A stretch of DNA of 64,000 nucleotides, from NCBI RefSeq assembly GCF_000971395.1, contig NZ_BBME01000009.1, positions 186,001-250,000 on the forward strand, given 5' to 3'. The notes below the pieces were generated by a model. That model was not told the DNA's origin, ran no database searches, and was given only the letters and a program-made list of their open reading frames with translations. The translations under genes were made by a program, and so were the position numbers. Below, piece by piece: positions 9,075-18,065 of this stretch; positions within the stretch are counted from its first letter, which is position 1; each line of letters opens with the position of its first letter. The stretch comes from Demequina iriomotensis (GTDB lineage Bacteria; Actinomycetota; Actinomycetes; Actinomycetales; Demequinaceae).

Positions 9075-10417
9075 CGCGCCTGGCCGCCGACCACGGTGGA
9101 CCGAGCCTTGCGGAGGTAGCCGTAGACGGGCTCCGCGACGCCCGACGGCAGGCGTTCGATGGTGCCCTTGGCCACGCGCCTCACACCCGTCGGGATCTGC
9201 GCGCCGGGCAGGCCGAGCACATTGAGGCGCCCCTGCGTGAAGTAGCGCCGTCGCTCGCCCTCGGCTGCGCCATCGAGGAAGGCGACAGCCTCGTCCCTGC
9301 GCGCGGCGAGCGTCTGCGGCTGCATCGCGTAGGCGACGGCGACGGTGAGCCGCCGCAGCCCTTCGATGTCGCGGTCGCCGTCGCGGTGGCGACCGCGGTG
9401 GTCCACGATGGTCAGCGGGATGCGGTTGCTGTTCTGGAACGGATCGAGCGTCCGCAGCAGCACCTCGGTGCCGACGCTGCGCGTCGGCAGTCCGAAGACG
9501 CGCTCGGCGGTCGCGAGGCCGGTCGAGAAGCCCGCGACCACGCCCACCAGCCGATGGGTCGCCATGACGGCCTCCGCGAACAGCCGCGAGTCGACGATCT
9601 CGATGGTGAGCCCCTTGGCCTCCGCTGCGGCGAGCAGCGCGGCCGTGTTGGTCGAGGCGGCGGACGGGTGGGGCTTGAACAGCACATGCGAGGCCCCGAG
9701 CTCGAGCGCGGCGTCGAGCATGCTCACCTGCATCTGCGACTCCTGGCGAGGCGAGATGAGCTTGAGCTCGGACAGGTACTGGCCGAGCAGCAGGACGCTC
9801 GGGCGCTCGTCCTCGACCACGGGTACGTCCGCGGCGGCGCAGACCTCCTCCGTGAGCGCGCGATACGTGGCCGGCGGGATCGCGCGATACGTGATCCCGT
9901 GCTCGGACAGAAGCAGCGGGTCGAGCCCCTCGACCAGGTCGAGGTAGACCATGCTCGTGATGCGCTGACCGAAGGTGTGGGTCTGCGGGTTGCGGGTGGG
10001 TCCGTAGCTCATGAGGCCCTCGGACAGCACCGTGATGGGAGCGTCTGCGAGGACGGCGGCCAGCGTCGCTGCCGGTGGCACGTGCACCGACTCGATCACC
10101 AGCTCGACCGGCTCGTCGCCGAGCCCCCAGAAGGCGCGCAACAGGCGTTCCTGCGCGGGCTCGTCCATGGTGGCGACGCGCCAGTGCGCCGGGCGCTGCG
10201 GGCTGAGGAGCGCGCCGAGGTCGACCACGCGGTCGAATCGCGTGAGCACCGCGGCGGCGCCCGGCGTGTCGACGAGCGGCGGCGCGACCTCGGGGATGGG
10301 CGCGTTGTTGGCCACGACGAGCACGCGCTCGCGCGGCTCGCCGAGCAGCCCGGCGTCGATGGCGGCGGCAGCGGACATCGCGCCGAACAGCGTGGTGGCG
10401 AGGGTGAGCTGGATCAT
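9071..10417 (-). CDS. Alpha-2,8-polysialyltransferase-family glycosyltransferase
   Basis: 448 residues. The sequence fits the POLYST family (PF07388-type) of bacterial sialyltransferases: an acidic-glycine motif (LSEGLMSYGPTR, about residue 132), the HP motif (LFKPHPS, about residue 246) thought to bind the CMP phosphate, and a serine/threonine strand (GVVAGFSTG). These enzymes build poly- or oligosialic acid chains from CMP-sialate on the inner membrane face. Both ends overlap neighbours by four bases (ATGA), placing it in the middle of a coupled GT2-polyST-sulfotransferase trio. Chain length and linkage cannot be read from sequence. Confidence 0.75.
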   Translation of the reverse strand: MIQLTLATTLFGAMSAAAAIDAGLLGEPRERVLVVANNAPIPEVAPPLVDTPGAAAVLTRFDRVVDLGALLSPQRPAHWRVATMDEPAQERLLRAFWGLGDEPVELVIESVHVPPAATLAAVLADAPITVLSEGLMSYGPTRNPQTHTFGQRITSMVYLDLVEGLDPLLLSEHGITYRAIPPATYRALTEEVCAAADVPVVEDERPSVLLLGQYLSELKLISPRQESQMQVSMLDAALELGASHVLFKPHPSAASTNTAALLAAAEAKGLTIEIVDSRLFAEAVMATHRLVGVVAGFSTGLATAERVFGLPTRSVGTEVLLRTLDPFQNSNRIPLTIVDHRGRHRDGDRDIEGLRRLTVAVAYAMQPQTLAARRDEAVAFLDGAAEGERRRYFTQGRLNVLGLPGAQIPTGVRRVAKGTIERLPSGVAEPVYGYLRKARSTVVGGQAR

Positions 10418-11412
10418 GCGGCGGCGCCTCCCTTGAGCACGGGCGTGATGGCGCGGTTGAGCAGCGCGCGCCGCGAGGACCCGACGTCCTCCCACTGCTG
10501 CGCGAGCACATCGAGGTCCACGCTGCGCGCGAAATCCGTGATCGAGGCGCGGAGGAGCTGCCTGGTCGCGCGGTCCATGCCCTTCTTGCGGGCCATGTGG
10601 TGCGCCGAGATGGCGAGGAACTGGCGGATGAGCTTGTGCTCGAAGATGCGGTCCTCGGGGTTGGCGAGAACCAGGTCGCGCACGAGCGCGAAGCCGCGCA
10701 GGAATGACAGCTGCCGTGCGTCGTAGACCTGGGTGAGCGAGGAGGCGATGTCGCGGCGATACATGATCCACGGGGCATCGACCACGGCGAGCGTGGCATC
10801 CGTGAGGGCGAGCCTCCAGATCGCGACCCGGTCCTCGAAGCTGTGCAGGCCTTCGTCGTATGCGAGCCGGCCGTCGTCGACCAGCCGGCGGTGGAAGATG
10901 CCGGCCCATGGGAAGGGATAGTCGATGAGCGTCGAGGCGTCGACAGGCAGGATCGCGTCGCGTCCGGACAGCGGTGTGTTCCTGCGACCCTCGGGCGCCC
11001 GGTGGAGCTCGCGCGGTGCGCCCGACTCGAAGGTCTTCACGTGGTCGGTGCGGACGTAGTCGACGCCCAGCTCCTCGGTCCGGCGCATCAGGTGCTCGAG
11101 GCGTCCCGGAGCCATCCAGTCGTCGGCGTCGAGGAAGGCGATGTACTCGCGTTCCGCGGCGGCGAGACCCTGGACCCGGCCGGTGCCCACGCTCAGCGCT
11201 TCCTCGTTGCGAAGGATCCGCACGTCTCCCAGGCGGGGTGCGAACGCACGCACGATGTCCGCGGTGCCATCGGTCGAGCCGTCGTCGACGACGATCACCT
11301 GGAGCCTCGAGCGGTCCTCGACCTGGCGCTCGAGAGACTGCAGGGCGGTCCCGATGTAGGCGGCGCCGTTATGCACGGGGATGATGACCGAGACGGACCG
11401 GTCGGGCGACAT
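10414..11412 (-). CDS. GT2 family glycosyltransferase
   Basis: 332 residues, first gene of the leftward trio. The N-terminus is a textbook GT-A fold: SVSVIIPVHNGAAYI, VVDDGSTDGT and the metal-binding FLDADDW near residue 95. An acidic ED motif (SFEDRVAIW) sits where the family's catalytic base usually lies. It probably transfers a hexose from a nucleotide sugar in the cytosol to start or extend the repeat unit that is then sialylated and sulfated. The promoter must lie in the 192-base divergent gap shared with the acyltransferase gene. Confidence 0.88.
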   Translation of the reverse strand: MSPDRSVSVIIPVHNGAAYIGTALQSLERQVEDRSRLQVIVVDDGSTDGTADIVRAFAPRLGDVRILRNEEALSVGTGRVQGLAAAEREYIAFLDADDWMAPGRLEHLMRRTEELGVDYVRTDHVKTFESGAPRELHRAPEGRRNTPLSGRDAILPVDASTLIDYPFPWAGIFHRRLVDDGRLAYDEGLHSFEDRVAIWRLALTDATLAVVDAPWIMYRRDIASSLTQVYDARQLSFLRGFALVRDLVLANPEDRIFEHKLIRQFLAISAHHMARKKGMDRATRQLLRASITDFARSVDLDVLAQQWEDVGSSRRALLNRAITPVLKGGAAA

Positions 11413-11604
11413 GCGTCCTCCTGCACGTGGGTGTCGTGGCGCGAGCCGCGCGCCCGCACGCCGCCGAAGGGCGGCACCGCAGGAGGCGCGGGCGCCTCCT
11501 CACGTCGCGAACCAGGTTCCGCGGGCGCGCGCGATTCGTCCCCAACTGTACTCCAGGGGTGTCCGAGGGGAGTGGCCGGCCGCCGCGGCTCCTACCATGG
11601 TGCG
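11413..11604. promoter_or_regulatory. Divergent promoter region between the GT2 trio and the acyltransferase
   Basis: 192 bases between two outward-facing genes. On the plus strand TACCAT at 11593-11598 ends six bases before the ATG at 11605, which fits leaderless transcription. I see no clear operator and no convincing -10 for the leftward gene. Confidence 0.5.
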
Positions 11605-13791
11605 ATGACGTCGACGATGGTGCCCGGGCGCGCCGCCAGCCCCGCCACCACCGGCGCCGACCGCATCCGTGTCGACATCCAGGGCCTGCGCGCCCTCGCG
11701 GTCCTGCTGGTGGTCGCGTACCACCTGTTCCCCGGCCGCCTCACCGGCGGCTACGCGGGCGTCGACGTGTTCTTCGTCATCTCGGGCTTCCTCATCACGT
11801 CGCACCTGGTGCGCGAGGTGGATGCCACCGGCGGGGTGCGGCTGGCGCACTTCTGGGCGCGCCGCGCGCGCCGCCTGCTGCCCGCGTCGATGACGGTGCT
11901 GATCGCGGTCCTCGTCGCCGTAGCCGTGTGGGTGCCCCGCGCGCTGTGGGGCGAGTTCACCCGCCACGTCATCGCCGCCGCCGCGTACGTCGAGAACCTG
12001 GTGCTCGCGGGCGACTCGGTCGACTATCTCGCGTCCGACAACGCGGCCTCGCCCGTGCAGCATTACTGGTCCCTCGCCGCCGAGGAGCAGTTCTACGTGG
12101 TGTGGCCGCTGCTCATCGTGCTCGCGCTGTGGCTCGGCGCGCGGTTCGGGCGCCGACGGGCCATCGCGGCGGCGCTCGCGCTCGTCACCGGCGCATCGTT
12201 CGCCGCCTCGGTGGTGTGGACCGCCGCGTCGCCCGCGCAGGCCTACTTCGTCACGCCCACGCGTGCGTGGGAGTTCGGCGCGGGTGCCCTGCTCGCGCTC
12301 GTGCCCGCGGCCACCGGCCTCGCGCGCGGCCGGGCGGCGGCCGCGTGGGCGGGCTTCGCGGTCATCGTCGCCGCGGCGATGCTGCTCGACGATGCGACGC
12401 CGTTCCCGGGCGTCTGGGCGCTGCTCCCCGTGGTGGGGACGATGCTGGTGCTGTGGGCCGACGGCGACACGGTCGCCGGGGCGCCGACCGGGCTTCTGCG
12501 GGTGCGCCCGGTGCAGGTGACGGGAGAGCTGTCCTACTCGATCTACCTGTGGCACTGGCCGCTCATCATCCTCGCGCCCTTCGTGATCCGGCACGACCTC
12601 GGGGTGACGGACAAGCTGGTCCTGATCCCGCTCATCGGTGCGCTCGCGTACGCGAGCTGGCGCTGGGTCGAGAACCCGGCCCGCCGCGCCCGCCTCCTCA
12701 CCGCAGGCCGGCCCCGGATCACGTTCGGGCTCACGCTCGTCGCGATGGCGGTGGTGATCGCGCCGGCGGCGATCATGGCGGCGAGCGTCGAGCGCGAGGT
12801 CGACGCAAGCCTCGCGCAGGCGCAGCAGCTCGCGTCGGCGGCGAGCAGCGTCGATGACGGAGGGCGCGAGCAGTCCTCGATCACCGCCGGTGGACAGGGG
12901 GCCGGTGCCACGAGCGGGTCCGAGGCCGAGCAGATCGAGGTGGTGTGCATCGGCGCGGCGACGCGGGACCCGCAGGGCGGTTGCGAGCCGACCCTGCCGC
13001 CCGGCGAGGTGGTGCCCGTGCCGGCGGCCGCGAAGCTCGACTCCCCGGAGGACTGCCTGGGCGACAAGGGCACGCGCCGCTTCGACGCGTGCGAGTTCGG
13101 CGTGCCTCTCGACGAGTCTCGCGGCACGGTGGCGCTCGTGGGCGACTCGCATGCTTACCACTGGCTCCCTGCGATCGAGGACCTCGCGCACGAGAACGGC
13201 TGGCACGGCGTGGTGATGACGCGCGCCTCGTGTCCGTTCACCCCCGCGGATCGCACGCTCGAGCCCCGGATCGTCGACACCTGCCGCTGGTACGACGACC
13301 GCGTCGCACGCGAGCTCGAGGAGCGTGAGGACATCACGGTCGTGGTGATGGGCGCGATGTCCTCCACGCGCTTCGCGGCGCCGCCCGGAGCGGACGAGCG
13401 CGCCTTCGCCCGCGACTCGTTCCGCGCCGCCATCGAGGCGCTTCCCGAGCGCGTCACCGACGTGTACGTCATGCGCGACGCGCCCATCCCGTTGGCGGAC
13501 AACGTGGAGTGCGTCGAGCGCGACCTGCGCGCGGGCGGGACGGACCCGGGCCGGGCCTGCGCGGTGCCCCGGGCCGAGGCGCTCGAGCCGGATGTGCTCG
13601 CCGAGGCGGGCGAGACCTCGCCCCGCGCCACCGTCGTGGATCTCACGGACCTCTACTGCGACGACGCGGCGTGCGAGCCCGTGGTCGGCAACGTCATGGT
13701 CTACGCGGACCAGGGCCACCTCACGCGCACGTGGGTGCACAGCACGGTGCCGCAGGTCGGCCGGGTGATGACCGCGCTCACGGCAGGGTAG
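11605..13791 (+). CDS. OafA/YrhL-type membrane O-acyltransferase with SGNH domain
   Basis: 728 residues. Residues about 20-390 are an acyltransferase-3 domain with roughly ten membrane spans, opening RVDIQGLRALAVLLVVAYHL, whose arginine and histidine are typical, and containing FFVISGFLIT and SIYLWHWPLI. After a linker, the C-terminal ~230 residues are an extracytoplasmic SGNH esterase-like domain: GDSHAYHW near residue 512 and D-Q-G-H-L-T near residue 703 supply the Ser and Asp/His. Such two-domain enzymes move acetyl groups across the membrane onto polysaccharides. Next to sialic acid genes, O-acetylation of the glycan is the natural role, but peptidoglycan or other acceptors are possible. 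Confidence 0.88.
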   Translation: MTSTMVPGRAASPATTGADRIRVDIQGLRALAVLLVVAYHLFPGRLTGGYAGVDVFFVISGFLITSHLVREVDATGGVRLAHFWARRARRLLPASMTVLIAVLVAVAVWVPRALWGEFTRHVIAAAAYVENLVLAGDSVDYLASDNAASPVQHYWSLAAEEQFYVVWPLLIVLALWLGARFGRRRAIAAALALVTGASFAASVVWTAASPAQAYFVTPTRAWEFGAGALLALVPAATGLARGRAAAAWAGFAVIVAAAMLLDDATPFPGVWALLPVVGTMLVLWADGDTVAGAPTGLLRVRPVQVTGELSYSIYLWHWPLIILAPFVIRHDLGVTDKLVLIPLIGALAYASWRWVENPARRARLLTAGRPRITFGLTLVAMAVVIAPAAIMAASVEREVDASLAQAQQLASAASSVDDGGREQSSITAGGQGAGATSGSEAEQIEVVCIGAATRDPQGGCEPTLPPGEVVPVPAAAKLDSPEDCLGDKGTRRFDACEFGVPLDESRGTVALVGDSHAYHWLPAIEDLAHENGWHGVVMTRASCPFTPADRTLEPRIVDTCRWYDDRVARELEEREDITVVVMGAMSSTRFAAPPGADERAFARDSFRAAIEALPERVTDVYVMRDAPIPLADNVECVERDLRAGGTDPGRACAVPRAEALEPDVLAEAGETSPRATVVDLTDLYCDDAACEPVVGNVMVYADQGHLTRTWVHSTVPQVGRVMTALTAG

Positions 13792-13803
13792 GTGCGGGCG
13801 GCC

Positions 13804-14913
13804 TCAGATCATGTAGGTGGGCTCGGCGTGGAGCACCGCGCGCAGGACCGCCTCGGCGGCCTCCTCGATGCTCTCGTCGTCCGCGCCCACCGCGATGTCC
13901 GCGTCGGCGGGGGTCTCGTACGGGTCGGAGATGCCCGTGAACTCCTTGATCTCGCCCGCGCGCGCCTTGGCGTACAGGCCCTTGCGGTCGCGCGCCTCGC
14001 ACACCTCGAGCGGCGTCGCGACGTGCACGAGCACGAACCTCCCGTGCTCCTCCGCCATCGCGCGCATCTCGGCGCGCATCGACGCGTAGGGCGCGATCGG
14101 CGCGCACACGGCGATGCCGCCGTGCGCGGCGAGCTGGGCCGCGACCCAGCCGATGCGACGCACGTTGAGCTCGCGGTCGGCCCGCGAGAAGCCGAGGCCG
14201 GACGAGAGCATCGCGCGCACCTCGTCGCCGTCGAGCAGGGTGACGCGCTGGTGGCTCTCGGCGCGCAGGCGGCGCGTGAGCTGGCGTGCGATGGTCGACT
14301 TGCCCGAGCCGGACAGCCCGGTGAGCAGGATCACCATGCCCGAGCCGCGAGCGCGCCCCGTGGCGCGGCGCGTGGTGACCGAGGACGCGAAGAGCACCTC
14401 GGCCAGGTGCGTGAGCAGCGCGTCCGCATCGTCCCCCGAGAGGTGCGCGGCGGCGGGCCGCGGCAGGACGCGGATCTCGCGCGGCGAGCGCGACGCGGCG
14501 GCGACCGCGCGGGAGAGCGACTCGACGTCGCCCGCGTCGACCAGGACGGCGTCGCCGTCGGGGTCGCGCACGTCGTTGCCCAGCGCGAGGGTGGCGTGGT
14601 CGAGCAGCGGCAGCCCGGCCGACGGACGATGCTCGGCGAACGGCGCCGCGGCGGGCTCCCGGAGCATCGTGACGTCCCCCGCGACCCAGGTGCCGGCGGC
14701 GGTGGTCCGCGACTCGCGCACGTCGACGCGCGCGATCGGGGTCGCCTCGGTGTCGAGCAGCTCGATGCTCGGCGGCACCGCGATGTCGGTGACCCGCAGG
14801 GTCGCCACGTTGGCGTCGCGCGTGGGCAGCTGGTAGCGCATGTCGGCGCCGTAGGCGCCCGCGCGCAGGAGCTCGAGCTCGTTGAGCTGGGGTCGGGTGA
14901 GTCGCAGCTGCAC
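13804..14913 (-). CDS. cysC: Adenylylsulfate (APS) kinase with N-terminal ATP-sulfurylase-like domain
   Basis: Phosphorylates APS to PAPS, the sulfate donor for sulfotransferases. 369 residues, GTG start one base beyond the permease stop. The C-terminal ~175 residues hold the P-loop GLSGSGKST (about residue 198), DGDEVR, LNVRRIGW and the lid region RDRKGLYAKA typical of APS kinases. The N-terminal ~180 residues resemble the PUA-like start of ATP sulfurylase (LTRPQLNELELL) but lack its catalytic domain, so they are probably a remnant or a regulatory module. Last gene of the cysQDN-permease-cysC operon. Confidence 0.9.
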   Translation of the reverse strand: MQLRLTRPQLNELELLRAGAYGADMRYQLPTRDANVATLRVTDIAVPPSIELLDTEATPIARVDVRESRTTAAGTWVAGDVTMLREPAAAPFAEHRPSAGLPLLDHATLALGNDVRDPDGDAVLVDAGDVESLSRAVAAASRSPREIRVLPRPAAAHLSGDDADALLTHLAEVLFASSVTTRRATGRARGSGMVILLTGLSGSGKSTIARQLTRRLRAESHQRVTLLDGDEVRAMLSSGLGFSRADRELNVRRIGWVAAQLAAHGGIAVCAPIAPYASMRAEMRAMAEEHGRFVLVHVATPLEVCEARDRKGLYAKARAGEIKEFTGISDPYETPADADIAVGADDESIEEAAEAVLRAVLHAEPTYMI

Positions 14914-14914
14914 G

Positions 14915-15913
14915 TCAGCCTTCCTTGGTGTCGGCGGGCTTGGCCGCCTCGGCCGGCGGGGTGATCTCGGCGGCCATCGCGGCGGTCTCCGCCGCGCGCG
15001 CCCGCTTCGCCTGCCAGATGAAGAACGAGAAGCCCAGCCGACGGCGGATCAGCGCCCACGCGAGCGTGCCGCCGATGAGCGCGGTGGCGAGCGCGGCGAG
15101 CGTGAGCTCGTTGGACGCGCCGAGCATCTTGAGGCCGGACACCATGAGGACCATCGCGAGGGCGCGGCGCACGAGGCCGCCGCCCACGCGCGAGGACAGG
15201 TGCGCGCCGAGGTACGTGCCCGGGATGGAGCCGATGATCACGGGCAGCGTCACCGACCAGTCGACCTCGCCGAACATGAGGTGCGCGATCGCGGCCGACA
15301 CCACGAGCGGCACCGCCTGGACCAGGTCCGTGCCCACCAGCTGCGAGGCCTTGAGCGCCGGGTACAGCGCCATGAGCGCGATGATGATGAGCGAGCCGGA
15401 GCCCACCGAGGTGAGGCCCACCATGAGCCCGCCAATGACACCCACGATCACGGTGGGCACGGGGCGGGGCACCACGTCCGGGCGTTCCTTGGGCAGCGGC
15501 GCGGCCGAGCCGTCGCGGCTGCGGGCGCGCTCGCGAAGGCGCAGGTAGGCGCGCACCAGCAGGCCAGCCGAGGCGAGGATCAGGGCGACGCCGAGGGCCT
15601 TCTTGGTGAACGTCTCGAGCGTGTCGGCGTTGCCGAGCGCGTGCTGGAGCAGCACGCCGCCGAAGGCCGCCGGCACCGAGCCGTACGTGAGAAGCCGCAC
15701 CAGCTTCCAGTTCACCGTGCCGTGCTTGATGTGCACCCACGAGCCGAACGGCTTCATCGCGGCGGCGGCGACCACGTCCGAGGACACGGCCACCGGCGCC
15801 GGGATGCCGAAGAACAGCACGAGCGTGGGCGTCATGAGGGCGCCCCCGCCCATGCCGGTGAGACCGACGACGACCCCGATGCCGGCTGCGGCCAGGATGA
15901 GGCCGATGTCCAT
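14915..15913 (-). CDS. TSUP-family (TauE/SafE) sulfate or sulfite permease
   Basis: 332 residues with about eight membrane spans and the family's two glycine-rich repeats (GLTGMGGGALMTPTLVLFF near the N-terminus, GLTSVGSGSLIIIALM in the second half). TSUP proteins move sulfate, sulfite or sulfonates. The start overlaps the cysN stop by one base (TGATG), so it belongs to the PAPS operon, where sulfate uptake is the obvious role; export of sulfite is the alternative. No ABC-type sulfate importer is present in the window. Confidence 0.85.
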   Translation of the reverse strand: MDIGLILAAAGIGVVVGLTGMGGGALMTPTLVLFFGIPAPVAVSSDVVAAAAMKPFGSWVHIKHGTVNWKLVRLLTYGSVPAAFGGVLLQHALGNADTLETFTKKALGVALILASAGLLVRAYLRLRERARSRDGSAAPLPKERPDVVPRPVPTVIVGVIGGLMVGLTSVGSGSLIIIALMALYPALKASQLVGTDLVQAVPLVVSAAIAHLMFGEVDWSVTLPVIIGSIPGTYLGAHLSSRVGGGLVRRALAMVLMVSGLKMLGASNELTLAALATALIGGTLAWALIRRRLGFSFFIWQAKRARAAETAAMAAEITPPAEAAKPADTKEG

Positions 15914-17160
15914 CAGTTCTCGCGCACGAAGCCCGCACCGACGGTGCGGTTGGTCGCCTCGTCGATGAGGATGAAGGATCCGGTGGTCCGGTTGTCCGCG
16001 TACTCGTCGACCAGCAGCGGGCTGGTGACGCGCAGCTTGACACGCCCGATCGAGTTGAGGCCCAGCTCGTGGATCTCCGCGTTGCGGTGGAGCGTGTTGA
16101 CGTCGAGCTCGTAGACGACGTCCTTCACCATCGCACGCGCCATGCGCGTCGTGTGGAGGATGCCGAGCTTGCGGCCGACGGTCAGCGCGTCCTGGTCCAT
16201 CCAGCAGATGGTCGCATCGACGTCCTGCGTGGGCTCCGGGTGGTTGCCGGCGCGGCAGATGATGTCGCCGCGCGAGACGTCGATCTCGTCCTCGAGGCGG
16301 AGGGTCACCGACATCGGCGGCATGGCCTCCTCGAGCGGGCCGCTGGGGCCGTCGATCGCGGCGATGCGCGACGTCATGCCCGACGGAAGCGCCATGACCT
16401 CGTCGCCCACCTTGAGGATGCCCGAGGCGACCTGGCCCGCGAAGCCGCGGTAGTCGTGGACCTCGTTGCGCATCGGCCGGATCACGTACTGCACCGGGAA
16501 GCGGGGGTCCTGGAGGTTGCGGTCGGACGCGATGTGCACGTGCTCGAGGTGGTGCATGAGCGAGGCGCCGCCGTACCAGGGCGTGTTGACCGAGCGCTCC
16601 ACGACGTTGTCGCCGAGCAGCGCGGACAGCGGGATCGCGGTGAGGTCGGCGATGTCGAGCTTCGCCGAGAACTCGGTGAACTCCCGGTAGATCTCGTTGA
16701 AGCGGTCCTCCGACCAGCCGACCAGGTCCATCTTGTTGACCGCGAGCACGATGTGCGGCACGCGAAGCAGCGACGCGATCGTCGCGTGGCGACGCGACTG
16801 CTCGGTCAGCCCCTTCCGGGCGTCGACAAGGATGATCGCGAGGTCGGCGGTCGAGGCGCCGGTCACCATGTTGCGCGTGTACTGCTGGTGGCCCGGCGTG
16901 TCCGCGATGATGAACTTGCGCTTGGGCGTCGCGAAGTAGCGGTACGCCACGTCGATGGTGATGCCCTGCTCGCGCTCGGCACGCAGGCCGTCCGTCAGCA
17001 GCGCGAGGTCGGTGTACTCGGTGCCGCGCGCCTTCGAGGCGGCCTCGACCGACTCGAGCTGGTCCTCGAAGATCGACTTGCTGTCGTAGAGCAGGCGGCC
17101 GATGAGGGTGGACTTGCCGTCGTCGACCGACCCGGCGGTCGCGAAACGGAGAAGATCCAT
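15913..17160 (-). CDS. cysN: Sulfate adenylyltransferase subunit 1 (GTPase)
   Basis: GTPase subunit that drives APS formation by CysD. 415 residues. An EF-Tu-like G domain is clear: P-loop ATAGSVDDGKST, switch II DTPGHQQY, and NKMDL for guanine recognition; two beta-barrel domains follow. It lacks the fused APS kinase of mycobacterial CysN/C, consistent with a separate cysC two genes on. It overlaps cysD and the permease gene by one base each, so the subunits are made together. Confidence 0.95.
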   Translation of the reverse strand: MDLLRFATAGSVDDGKSTLIGRLLYDSKSIFEDQLESVEAASKARGTEYTDLALLTDGLRAEREQGITIDVAYRYFATPKRKFIIADTPGHQQYTRNMVTGASTADLAIILVDARKGLTEQSRRHATIASLLRVPHIVLAVNKMDLVGWSEDRFNEIYREFTEFSAKLDIADLTAIPLSALLGDNVVERSVNTPWYGGASLMHHLEHVHIASDRNLQDPRFPVQYVIRPMRNEVHDYRGFAGQVASGILKVGDEVMALPSGMTSRIAAIDGPSGPLEEAMPPMSVTLRLEDEIDVSRGDIICRAGNHPEPTQDVDATICWMDQDALTVGRKLGILHTTRMARAMVKDVVYELDVNTLHRNAEIHELGLNSIGRVKLRVTSPLLVDEYADNRTTGSFILIDEATNRTVGAGFVREN

Positions 17161-18065
17161 CAGAAGTACCCTTCCTTCTTGCGGTCCTCCATCGCGGCCT
17201 CCGACACTCGGTCGTCGCCGCGGGTGGCACCGCGCTCGGTCAGCCGCGTCGCGGCGGTCTCGGCGATGATCTGGTCGATCGTGCTCGCGTCGGACAGCAC
17301 CGCCGCGGTCAGCGTCGCGTCGCCGACGGTGCGGTAGCGCACCGTGCGACGCTCGATCATCTCGCCCTCACGGGGGCTGCAGAACTCGTTCGCGGCCATC
17401 CACATGCCGTCGCGGTGGAACACGTCGCGCTCGTGCGCGAGGTAGATCGAGGGGACCTCGATGCCGCGCGAGTTGATGTAGTCCCAGATGTCCAGCTCGG
17501 TCCAGTTGCTCAGCGGGAACACGCGGATCGACTCGCCCATGTGGACGCGGCCGTTGTAGAGGCTCCACAGCTCGGGGCGCTGGTTGCGGGGATCCCACTG
17601 GCCGAACTCGTCGCGGAAGGAGAAGACGCGCTCCTTGGCGCGGGCCTTCTCCTCGTCGCGGCGGGCGCCGCCCATGCACGCGTCGAAGCGGTTCTTCTCG
17701 ATGGTGTCGAGGAGGACCGGGGTCTGGATGCGGTTGCGCGAGCCGTTGGGCTCCTCGCGCACGAACCCGCGGTCGATCGCCTCCTGCACGGAGCCGACCA
17801 CCAGGTTGAGGTCGTGCTCCGCGACGATGCGGTCGCGGTAGTCGATCACCTCGGGGAAGTTGTGGCCGGTGTCCACGTGGACCAACGGCATGGGGAGGCG
17901 GGCGGGGGCGAAGGCCTTGAGCGCGATGTGCAGGAGCACGATCGAGTCCTTGCCGCCCGAGAAGAGCAGGGCGGGGCGCTCCATCTGCGCGACGACCTCG
18001 CGCACGATGTGGATGGCCTCGGCCTCCAGCGCGTCGAGCTGGCTGAACGAGGTGGCTGTCATCAC
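17160..18065 (-). CDS. cysD: Sulfate adenylyltransferase subunit 2
   Basis: Catalytic ATP sulfurylase subunit, making APS from sulfate and ATP. About 300 residues with the PP-loop LLFSGGKDSIVLL near residue 35, HVDTGHNFPEV, and ARRDEEKARAKER. GTG at 18065 is followed directly by ATG (18062); GTG gives a GTGA overlap with cysQ and ATG a TGATG overlap, and I cannot decide between them. It ends in the usual RKKEGYF tail of CysD. Confidence 0.95.
   Translation of the reverse strand: MMTATSFSQLDALEAEAIHIVREVVAQMERPALLFSGGKDSIVLLHIALKAFAPARLPMPLVHVDTGHNFPEVIDYRDRIVAEHDLNLVVGSVQEAIDRGFVREEPNGSRNRIQTPVLLDTIEKNRFDACMGGARRDEEKARAKERVFSFRDEFGQWDPRNQRPELWSLYNGRVHMGESIRVFPLSNWTELDIWDYINSRGIEVPSIYLAHERDVFHRDGMWMAANEFCSPREGEMIERRTVRYRTVGDATLTAAVLSDASTIDQIIAETAATRLTERGATRGDDRVSEAAMEDRKKEGYF

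Noticed and set aside
9075-10799. N-terminal extension of the sulfotransferase frame
   Set aside because: The added ~575 residues are Arg/Pro/Ala-rich and lie over the polysialyltransferase and GT2 genes; the ATGA overlap at 9071-9074 fixes the real start.
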